Shown in pieces: positions 56,551 through 64,000 of a stretch of DNA of 64,000 bases (position 1 is its first letter; every line of letters begins with the position of its first letter). Source of the DNA: Parashewanella spongiae (lineage in GTDB: Bacteria; Pseudomonadota; Gammaproteobacteria; Enterobacterales; Shewanellaceae); contig NZ_CP037952.1 of NCBI RefSeq assembly GCF_004358345.1, forward strand, positions 2,976,001 through 3,040,000, written 5' to 3'. The position numbers and the translations under genes are program-made. The notes below the pieces were generated by a model, which was given only the letters and a program-made list of their open reading frames with translations, did not search any database and was not told where the DNA came from.

Positions 56551-58074
56551 AAAGTCATTGAGTGTGGGTCTTTTAAAACGACTAAGTTATCCACATCCGT
56601 ATAACCTCTGTTTGGATTGCTTTTTGTGATACTCCTAATATTTTTCAAGATCACCACTCGACCTTAACGACCTAAGTTTTAATATGGACTCTGCACCTTC
56701 AAGGCTCCATCTCGCTCCAGTGATATCCAGCCTATCATTAATCAGATGACGACAAGCTCCCTCAATAACACCGCTAGCAATTGGAAAACCCTGCTCTAAT
56801 GCTTTGCCGTATTCTAATCTTGATTTGTTTTTTAATAGATAACCGATGCACTTATCAATACCTTCTCGTTGTTTTAATTTCCGTTTTGTTGCACTGCCCC
56901 CAAGGCCTTTTGCTACTTGTGATGCATTTCCTCGTAAGATTTCAGTTTCCCGCTTTTCTATCCAATCTTCGACTTCTGGATCATCTTTTTCAAATAAGCA
57001 CCATGCCGCTTTCCACTGATATTCAAGCACATGAATGAAATCCATGACCACCGTTGCATCGATGTTGAGTTTCTTCATCACTCGATAAATTTGTTTTAAC
57101 TGATGAGGATGACCGTCAACGAGTACAACCCACTGGCGACTTTGAGTTGGGTCTCGTTCAAGAACTTCTAAAAATGCTTCCTCAATCACTGTCTCAGCGC
57201 TTCTTTCTACGCTTGCCCAAACGCGTTTATTTCTTGGTGGCACACGCAATGGACGAACATTTGAATTATCGTTTCTCGACATGATTGACTCTGGGCTACG
57301 ATGCAAAGGCTTAGTGGTGTATACCGCTGCAACTTCTGCCATTCGTTTGCGGTCTTTCTTTTCTCCAGCACTTAAACGTCCTTTGAGTTTCTGTTGTTTT
57401 GCTCCCTTTTTCGTACACTTTCTCAAACTATTAGGTTGCATAACAGTGCCTTTGCCATCCATGGTCAACACCAGTAAATCTGACGTATTTTCCGGAGAAA
57501 AGTAGCGTTGCTGAAGATAGAAACCATCAGAATCTTGTGCAATATCCTGCACAATGTTCCTTGCTTGTCGCTTGGGCGTGTACGCACCTGTGGTGGTATT
57601 TATTGAGCTGATTGCATCATCATATGAGCCTTTGACTGCTTCCTAATAAATTTCGTTTGCAGTTATTTTTCATATGATTCAGTGCAATGCTATGATCGGA
57701 ATAAACTTGCTGACGGGGCTCTTCAGCGGTTTTGATATCTAGGAAACCTTATAATAAACACCCCAATAACTCAGTTCCTTCGGTATCGATGTAAGCTTCA
57801 ACTTCTCCATGACTCTCTTGCTTAACTTGTTTGTCTTCGAGGTGCGAAATAATACGTTCGAATTGTAATTTTGCTTCAGAAAAGAATGAATATTCGAGTG
57901 AGTTTGAGTATGCTAGTTTCATGAAAGGAGCCTTTTAATAGACTTGTTGTGTTTGCAAACTGATAAGTACTATAAAATTGCTCCTTTCGCACTATTTATT
58001 AAACCCACCCAATTGATAATTAATGATCTTTTCATGCTTTTCGTCGTTCTAAAAGATCTACACCCAAAGTCATT
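56551..58074 (-). mobile_element. ISKra4-type insertion sequence, decayed copy
   Basis: Element at 56560-58065 (1506 bp, 134 bp shorter than the intact copy) with matching terminal repeats, GAGTGTGGGTCTTTTA on one end and GGGTGTAGATCTTTTA on the other. AAAGTCATT is repeated on both sides (56551-56559 and 58066-58074), again a 9-bp target duplication. Internal deletions, frameshifts and stops disable the transposase. Confidence 0.9.
56587..57922 (-). pseudogene. ISKra4 transposase, inactivated
   Basis: Begins MKLAYSNS at 57922 like the intact protein at 14535, then is broken by stops and indels before 57552, and an open stretch of 305 codons follows that is over 90% identical to the intact protein (LVLTMDGKG, WVVLVDGHPHQL, GVIEGACRHLINDRLD). 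A Trp codon near the C terminus has become TAG near 56633. Not functional. Confidence 0.9.
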
Positions 58075-58383
58075 TAATTACGAAAGCCAGTATTACTGGC
58101 TTTTTATTTATAACTTGAGAAAATCACATCTAAAACCTATGAGTCACAAAGAATACAGCAGTAGTCTTCTCTAGATGAAAATACAGCCATCGCCGTGACA
58201 GAAAGAATAAAAAATTGTCAAAAAGCAAACTATTCATAATAAAGCAATTATGGCTTTAGCCAACCCGTATCAAAGCAATAATTTATTCAGTTTCAACAAA
58301 AAACAACAAAAGCATAATCGAACGTTCTTATCTGAAATTAGAAATGTTAAAATCTATAGCAACAATCATCACCAGCATTTCAC
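58066..58383. other. Leader of radD
   Basis: AT-rich 318 bp between the decayed insertion sequence and radD; no gene seen. It must hold the radD promoter, but no clear box is visible. Confidence 0.35.
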
Positions 58384-60126
58384 TTGAAACTTAGCCTTAG
58401 AGATTACCAACAAGACTCTGTCGATGCGGCAATCGAACATTTTAAATCATCAACTGACTCTGCTGTCATTGTTCTTCCTACTGGAGCAGGAAAAAGCATT
58501 GTTATTGCAGAATTAGCAAGGATAGCAAAAGGTCGCGTGCTTGTTTTGACGCACGTAAAGGAGTTAGTAGAACAAAATGCCCAAAAGGTCGGGCTACTAA
58601 CTACAGCTGCAGATATCTACTCCGCGGGTTTAAAACAAAAAAAAACGGCTGGTAAAACGGTTATAGCTAGTGTGCAGTCAGCAGCAAGAGCCCCAGAAAA
58701 ATTTTCAGAATCGTTTTCTCTTGTAATCATTGATGAATGCCATCGCATTAGTTTAAGCAAAGACAGTCAATACCAGCTTTTACTTGATCATTTGCAACAA
58801 ATTAATCCAAGTATTAGGTTACTTGGGTTGACCGCCACTCCGTATAGATTAGGAACAGGTTGGATCTACCGCCACCATTACCATGGTAAGGTTGGTAATA
58901 CTGAAAACCCCGTTTTCGAAAAATGCATCTTTGAACTACCTATTCGCCCACTCATCAAACGTGGATTTTTAACAGAACCAAAAATGCTTGATGGTGTAAT
59001 GGCCCAATACGATTTTAGCTCTCTTTCAGCATCTTCCAGCAGTGATTACAGTGATGCCAAAGTAAATTGCATTCTCTCCCATGCTGGTAGAGCCACAAAA
59101 GCTATTGTCCAACAAATACAGTCATTGGGACAAAATAGAAAGGGCGTTATCATTTTCGCTGCTACAGTGAGGCACGCACAGGAAGTCGTTTCTTACCTTA
59201 AAGATAGTCAAACGGCACTTATTACCGCTGATACTCCTCAGGATGAGCGTGATCGACTTATAAAGTCATTCAAAAATGAGCAATTTAAATTCTTGGTGAA
59301 TGTTGCGGTCTTAACGACAGGTTTTGATGCCCCTCATGTTGACTTTATCGCTATTTTAAGACCAACAGCCTCCGTGAGTCTTTTTCAACAAATGGTAGGA
59401 AGAGGTTTAAGGCTATCAGAAGGAAAACAAGACTGTTTGGTCATTGATTACGCAGCTAATGGATACGATTTATATTTTCCCGAAGTAGGCCAAGTAAAAC
59501 CAAGTAGTCGTTCTGTTCCAGTACAGGTGTACTGCCCTGTTTGTAATTTCGCAAATACATTTTGGGGCCTAACAGATAATGACGGAGATTTAATTGAACA
59601 CTTTGGTCGTCGTTGCCAAGGTTTAATCGATGAACCAAACTACAAAGGACAATGCGAATATCGTTTTAGATCCAAGTCATGCCCTGATTGTGGCGCTGAA
59701 AATGATATTGCGGCAAGAATATGTCAAACCTGTCAATCGACACTGATTGATCCTGATAAACGCTTAAAACAAGTTCTGTCTCAACAGCATCATCACCTTT
59801 TTAAATGCCAAGATATGATCCTACATGCTGAAGACGAAACGTTGAAAGTGCAATATATAGATGTCGATGGCAACGATTTTATTAGAAAGTTTAAAATGGA
59901 AACAAAGGCGCAAATTCGCGCAATGTTTGCACTTTTTATTCATCCACATACAAAAGTTCCTGGTATATTACGTCCGAAATATACCACTCCACAGCAAGTC
60001 GTTGATGATTCAGATACTTTTAGAAAGCCTGATCTTCTGTTGCTTAAAAAAGAAAAAAAATATTGGAAATTAATGGAAAGTTATTTCGATTACCACGGTC
60101 GTTATCAGATAGAAGCGCAAAATTAG
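58384..60126 (+). CDS. radD: RadD-like DNA repair helicase
   Basis: A 580-aa superfamily 2 helicase equal in layout and size to RadD/YejH of E. coli (586 aa). N-terminal motor: LRDYQQDSVDAA, VLPTGAGKSIVIAELA (Walker A), IIDECHRI (DEAH-like DECH), GLTATPYRLGTG; second motor domain with ILRPTASVSLFQQMVGRGLR. C-terminal zinc-ribbon-like pairs (CPVC near 383 and CPDCG ... CQTC near 433-450) are also typical. RadD acts in double-strand break and crosslink repair with RecA and SSB. The start is a TTG with no obvious ribosome site; the homologous start of E. coli aligns with it within a few residues. Confidence 0.9.
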   Translation: MKLSLRDYQQDSVDAAIEHFKSSTDSAVIVLPTGAGKSIVIAELARIAKGRVLVLTHVKELVEQNAQKVGLLTTAADIYSAGLKQKKTAGKTVIASVQSAARAPEKFSESFSLVIIDECHRISLSKDSQYQLLLDHLQQINPSIRLLGLTATPYRLGTGWIYRHHYHGKVGNTENPVFEKCIFELPIRPLIKRGFLTEPKMLDGVMAQYDFSSLSASSSSDYSDAKVNCILSHAGRATKAIVQQIQSLGQNRKGVIIFAATVRHAQEVVSYLKDSQTALITADTPQDERDRLIKSFKNEQFKFLVNVAVLTTGFDAPHVDFIAILRPTASVSLFQQMVGRGLRLSEGKQDCLVIDYAANGYDLYFPEVGQVKPSSRSVPVQVYCPVCNFANTFWGLTDNDGDLIEHFGRRCQGLIDEPNYKGQCEYRFRSKSCPDCGAENDIAARICQTCQSTLIDPDKRLKQVLSQQHHHLFKCQDMILHAEDETLKVQYIDVDGNDFIRKFKMETKAQIRAMFALFIHPHTKVPGILRPKYTTPQQVVDDSDTFRKPDLLLLKKEKKYWKLMESYFDYHGRYQIEAQN

Positions 60127-60180
60127 CGAAATTTGAGTGCTTATGATATAAAACTGCAAAATTTATTTAAGGAAGTAAAA

Positions 60181-60438
60181 ATGAAAGTAACCATCTATGG
60201 TCGTCCTGGTTGTCCATATTGCTCACGAGCAATTCAAATTTCAGAGCAGTTGAGCAAACAACGTAAGGGTTTTAGTTTCAATTATATCGACATGTTCGCT
60301 GATGGTATTTCAAAAGAAGCATTAAGTGAAAAATTGAATGTTCCTGTGAGAACTGTTCCACAAGTGATTGTTGATGGCAGTCACGTTGGTGGTTGCACTG
60401 AGTATGAACAATATGTAATTGCTAACAAGCTATTGTAA
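60181..60438 (+). CDS. grxA: Glutaredoxin 1-like
   Basis: An 85-aa thioredoxin-fold protein with the dithiol site GCPYC near residues 10-14, the cis-Pro loop RTVPQV and the glutathione-binding GGCTEYEQY. This pattern matches GrxA, which reduces ribonucleotide reductase and other disulfides using glutathione. ATG 60181 has AAGGAAG upstream; the frame extends to 60133. Its TAA stop codon is also one of the duplicated target triplets of the MITE that begins at the next base. Confidence 0.88.
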   Translation: MKVTIYGRPGCPYCSRAIQISEQLSKQRKGFSFNYIDMFADGISKEALSEKLNVPVRTVPQVIVDGSHVGGCTEYEQYVIANKLL

Positions 60439-60785
60439 TAACAATTACAGTAATTAATCTCTCACTCATCAAGAGCTAAAGGTTTCCAGTACAAGGCGTA
60501 TGTTCGAAGTACTATATTCCCTACGGCCGCCATACAAAACTGGCGTTCAACGCACTTAGTGCTTTTGTCGGGATAATTCAAGAGCATGCAACGCAGTAAT
60601 GGAAGCCTTTAGCCTTGCCCTTAGGGAGCTTGTATGCGCAAAAATTACTTCACCAAATTTTCTCCACGTAGCAATGTAATAACGACGGTTTTGTATGTCG
60701 GTAATAACTATGTTTTCACCAATTTCGTTTGTACTTTGTGCGCATACAAAGCTCTGAGTTGAGCATTTAATTACTGTAATTGGTA
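60439..60785 (+). repeat. MITE A copy 4, at the grxA stop codon
   Basis: 347 bp. Left end TAACAATTACAGTAATTAA (one change), right end perfect, flanked by TAA on both sides; the left TAA is the grxA stop codon. Same orientation as copy 2. Confidence 0.88.
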
Positions 60786-60892
60786 TAAGACAGCAGCGCT
60801 TATAGCCAAAGCATCCATTTCCTAGATCTTACATTTTACCTTAACGATTAATCTGTAAGATCTAGTCTGAGCTACAGCTGAGTAATAACCGT

Positions 60893-61690
60893 TCATTCAT
60901 TAAAACTATCTGCTTTCATTTCCATCATCAGCCTGTCTCTATCTAAAAGTTCAAAAAATGAAGCGATTAATTTCTGAATAAATGAAGAATCATTATTATT
61001 ACAATATTCAAAAAATGTTTTAAACTCTTTATCCAATTGACTGTATAAGAAAAGTGATGTTAATTCCAGCTTTGAAAGGTGTCTACGCAAAACTTGCCAT
61101 GTAGGTGCAACCATAACATTCCCTCCACCACAAACTCCAAAGCCAGAAATAGTGCAATTAGCATTTAGACTGAATACACAGCGATTTTTTAATACTCCAA
61201 ACAACACCCATTCGGCATCTCCGTGTAAATGAGCATAATCGCAGCTAATTAAACTAATAACGTTTTCTTCATTTACTTCAATATCATAAGTAAATTCAGA
61301 GAGATCTTCTTGTGGAACTCCCTTCACCGTCAACCAGTTAATTTCATTTAGAACTTCATCAGCCTCTTCATGTCGTATGCTTTCTGGAATAGGATTTAAC
61401 TTAATTCGACTAATATCCTCTATTAATTTATGCAGTATTTGATCAATATATGTTGATTTTATCGATTGCTTTTCGAGCTCTATAGCTAGCTTTAAAGTAT
61501 CTAATAATGATAGGTCAACTAGAAGCCTATCAAGTTTTGATATTTCAGGGGAGTCCAGAAAGTTTATCAAGTGATCGGCATTAATTTTGATGGACTGAAT
61601 AGAAGGTAATAGTAAAATTGGATGCGTTCTACTTGCTAACATTGCCGAAGATATACTGGAAACGCCATCTATTGTAGATGATATTGACAT
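60893..61690 (-). CDS. Unknown 265-aa soluble protein
   Basis: A 265-aa protein without signal peptide or membrane helix. The N-terminal third is helical and hydrophobic-rich (SRTHPILLLPSIQSI, LDRLLVDLSLLDTLKLAIELEKQ), the middle is acidic, and the sequence CTISGFGVCGGGNVMVAPTWQVLRRHL near residue 185 stands out with a Gly-rich turn. I recognise no family. It lies alone between two MITE-type repeats, which suggests an accessory gene. Start ATG 61690; no strong ribosome site. Confidence 0.55.
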   Translation of the reverse strand: MSISSTIDGVSSISSAMLASRTHPILLLPSIQSIKINADHLINFLDSPEISKLDRLLVDLSLLDTLKLAIELEKQSIKSTYIDQILHKLIEDISRIKLNPIPESIRHEEADEVLNEINWLTVKGVPQEDLSEFTYDIEVNEENVISLISCDYAHLHGDAEWVLFGVLKNRCVFSLNANCTISGFGVCGGGNVMVAPTWQVLRRHLSKLELTSLFLYSQLDKEFKTFFEYCNNNDSSFIQKLIASFFELLDRDRLMMEMKADSFNE

Positions 61691-62364
61691 ATTTTAATTA
61701 CGCAGCTTCAAATAAAGATTACATTGTCGGTTAATAACCGTTATACACTATATAATTTATTGCTATAAAACAGATTTAATAAAGTCTCTGACTTATTGGG
61801 AATAAGAAAGAACAAGTCGAGTTAAATTAACCCTTCTATGTTTTACATGACCGATAACTAAAACCTTTAAATGGCTCTTGTACCACTTTAAATAAGTACC
61901 TGACGATAAATTATTAAACATTTTACTCATATCTTAAGCACTTTACAGCGTTGTGTCTCAAGTTGCATAGCTACGGCTATGCGTCCCTCCCCACGCCTTG
62001 TATTGCACTCAAACTATGAACAAAAAAGTACTCAATAACTTATACTCAGGTACTTAAGGTCTAAATTGGGAAATCAGTGAGTTGATGAGTTCCATAGCTG
62101 TTAGGATCATTTTGGTACAACAGCCTATGATAATCCTAAAAAAATCGGTTGAACGCACAATTTAACTTTAATTTATTGAAGTTAAATATAAAATTAAGCA
62201 ACCCTAATTCACCCATCAGGTGAGTGCTGAACATTCATATATAAAAATTCTTTTCCACTAAAATTTGAGTTTTCATTTCAAGAAAACTATTCCATTTTAT
62301 CACTTACGGTGTTAGTTATATGCCTTTAGAGTTTGATTATTACTGATGGAATAGGAGTAATTTT
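61691..62364. other. Intergenic region with a MITE-like repeat
   Basis: 674 bp without a gene. It contains the inverted-repeat element at 61892-62059 and the aldehyde dehydrogenase leader. Confidence 0.5.
61892..62059. repeat. Possible MITE D
   Basis: About 168 bp framed by TAAGTACCTGA on the left and TCAGGTACTTA on the right, with further partial symmetry inward (GATAAATTATT versus AATAACTTATA). A perfect 6-bp hairpin GCATAG/CTATGC lies in the middle. Only one copy in this window, so the element nature is inferred from symmetry. Confidence 0.5.
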
Positions 62365-63885
62365 ATGATCTATGAAGCACCTGGCAAGTCTGGTTCAATC
62401 ATTCAGTTTAAAAAGCGCTATGAAAATTTTATTGGCGGAAACTGGGTTGCACCTGTTGATGGAAAATACTTTGAAAACACTACACCCGTGACTGGTGAGG
62501 TAATTTGCGAGATCCCTCGTTCAAACAATCGAGATATAGAACTTGCCATAGATGCGGCGCATTTAGCAAAGGATTCTTGGGGAAATACTTCACCCACAGA
62601 ACGCTCCAATTTATTATTGAAATTAGCAGATAGAATTGAAGAAAATATCGAAATGCTTGCTATTGCTGAGTGTTGGGAAAATGGTAAATCAGTCCGTGAA
62701 ACGCTTGCGGCTGATATTCCGCTAGCCGTCGATCATTTTCGCTATTTTGCGGGATGCATTCGCGCACAAGAAGGCAGTGCTGCAGAAATTGATGGCAACA
62801 CCGTCGCTTATCATTTTCACGAACCACTTGGAGTTGTAGGGCAAATAATTCCGTGGAATTTCCCTATTCTAATGGCAGCTTGGAAATTAGCTCCTGCACT
62901 AGCTGCAGGAAATTGCGTGATCCTGAAACCCGCAGAGCAAACTCCAGCATCAATACTGTTAGTTGCTGAACTTATTGCCGATATACTTCCTAAAGGTGTG
63001 TTGAATATAGTCAATGGGTTTGGAACCTAAGCCGGATCTGCCCTTGCTCAAAGTGAAAGAATTGCAAAAATTGCGTTTACAGGCTCGACACCTGTTGGTT
63101 CTAAAATTCTTCAATATTCTGCGACTAATATCATTCACTCTAGCGTCGAACTCGGCGGTAAGTCACCCAATATCTATTTTGAAGATGTACTGGATCATGA
63201 GGACGCCTATCTCGATAAAGCTATAGAAGGCGCTGTACTCGCCTTTTTTAATCAAGGAGAAGTTTGCACTTGCCCGTCTAGGCTACTCATTCATGAAAAG
63301 ATATATGACAAGTTCATTGAACGCGTTATCGAGCGAACTAAACAGATCAAACGAGGAAACCCTCTAGATACAGAGACCATGGTAGGAGCTCAAGCCTCAC
63401 GAGAACAGTTCGATAAAATTTTAAGCTATCTTGAATTAGGTCGGAAGGAAGGGTGTCAATTTTTAACAGGCGGAGAAATTGAGTCTACAGATTCATCCTT
63501 AAGTAATGGTTTCTATATTCAACCAACAATTATGAAAGGTGATAATTCGATGCGGGTGTTTCAAGAAGAAATCTTCGGACCAGTTGTAGGGGTAACCACC
63601 TTTAAAACCTTCGAAGAAGCCATCGAAATAGCCAATCAAACCGATTTCGGACTGGGTGCTGGTGTTTGGACGCGAGATATGAATAAAGCATACCGAGCTG
63701 GGCGACAAATTCAGGCTGGACGCGTATGGACTAATTGCTATCACAGTTATCCTGCTCACGCTGCTTTTGGCGGATATAAAAAATCAGGAATTGGGCGAGA
63801 GACGCATAAGAAAGCTTTAGAACATTATCAACAAACGAAAAATTTACTTGTGAGTTATGATGTAAACCCGCTGGTTTTTTTCTAA
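62365..63885 (+). pseudogene. Aldehyde dehydrogenase interrupted by one nonsense codon
   Basis: A 507-codon frame of the NAD(P)-dependent aldehyde dehydrogenase superfamily (AldB/ExaC-like), with a good start (ATG 62365 after AGGAG) and intact family motifs: [21 protein letters not shown], catalytic Glu in VELGGKSPN and catalytic Cys in [10 protein letters not shown]. Exactly one codon is a stop, TAA at 63028-63030, in the motif GFGT-AGSALA where the family has Glu, so a GAA-to-TAA change is the simplest reading. The rest is in frame to 63885. Upstream it would yield a 221-aa N-terminal fragment without the catalytic Cys. A sequencing error or suppression cannot be excluded from this read. 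Confidence 0.9.
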
Positions 63886-63886
63886 A

Positions 63887-64000
63887 ATCGAGTAGGAGGG
63901 AGCCTCACGGCTCCCGTCCTCTCACACCACCGTACAAGCGATGTCGCATACGGCGGTTCCAATTATACGCTTAACTTATTGTACCCTTCTAAAAACAAAT
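63887..64000 (-). mobile_element. 3' end of a second group II intron
   Basis: On the minus strand, GGAACCGCCGTATGC, a distal loop and GTACGGTGGTG form a domain V-like stem (63926-63960). It is followed by GGGAGCCG and CGGCTCCC-like arms and an end CCTACTCGAT, the usual domain VI and 3' boundary. The sequence differs from the two 2011-bp introns, so this is another intron class. The intron extends past the right edge of the window and its boundary is one base after the aldehyde dehydrogenase stop codon. Confidence 0.7.

Noticed and set aside
58384-60126. radD helicase as part of a restriction or defence system
   Set aside because: Length, motifs and C-terminal zinc pairs match the housekeeping repair helicase, and no methylase or nuclease gene is adjacent.
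60893-61690. Unknown 265-aa gene as a toxin or immunity protein
   Set aside because: No partner gene, motif or secretion marker supports it; only its isolated position between repeats is unusual.
1-64000. CRISPR arrays, tRNA or rRNA genes
   Set aside because: No regularly spaced direct repeats, cloverleaf-like segments or rRNA sequence were noticed on either strand.

Overview
The window looks like a low-GC marine gammaproteobacterial chromosome, most likely Alteromonadales (Colwellia, Thalassotalea or Pseudoalteromonas-like). This rests on the gene families and neighbourhoods: zapC-pyrD-large NAD glutamate dehydrogenase, prc-proQ-msrC-yebG, letA/letB, a long-form pstC/pstA, DUF2835 and radD. 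The species is an inference. No rRNA, tRNA or CRISPR array was seen.

Layout. (1) 1-10958 is a mobile island read entirely leftward. From its right edge it holds a tyrosine recombinase, a 1176-aa second recombinase and a 226-aa partner, matching the gamma-mobile-trio (GmtY-GmtZ-GmtX), then a small coiled-coil protein and a RecD-like helicase. The cargo is a coiled-coil/TIR protein and a HEPN-like protein, a plausible anti-phage pair, next to a possible integron-type attC site. The right edge of the island lies inside nrdB: only the last ~144 codons of nrdB remain, followed by yfaE. (2) 11745-16040 is a transposon graveyard: a group II intron with a dead reverse transcriptase, two MITEs and an intact ISKra4-type insertion sequence with 9-bp target duplications. 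(3) 16099-37530 is mostly leftward housekeeping: zapC, pyrD, NAD-GDH, a DUF1302/DUF1329/YCF48/RND exporter-like cluster, DUF2835, pepN, prc, proQ, msrC and SOS-regulated yebG. (4) 37630-44359 holds a BetT-like BCCT transporter and a split letA plus letB lipid-transport operon. (5) 44436-47032 is a nested pile: MITE C interrupted by MITE A, followed by an intact group II intron copy. (6) 47050-54641 holds dbpA and the pstC-pstA-pstB-phoU operon with a Pho box that directly abuts a MITE. (7) 54760-64000 holds small unknown genes, a CBS protein, a decayed ISKra4 copy, radD, grxA, an aldehyde dehydrogenase gene with one nonsense codon, and the 3' end of a second, different group II intron at the right edge.

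The most notable signals are the island interrupting nrdB with a TIR/HEPN cargo, the two group II introns of identical length (2011 bp) each sitting exactly at the end of the same MITE family, and three MITE families whose target duplications can be read directly. Insertion next to gene control points recurs: at the Pho box, at the grxA stop codon and just upstream of pepN.
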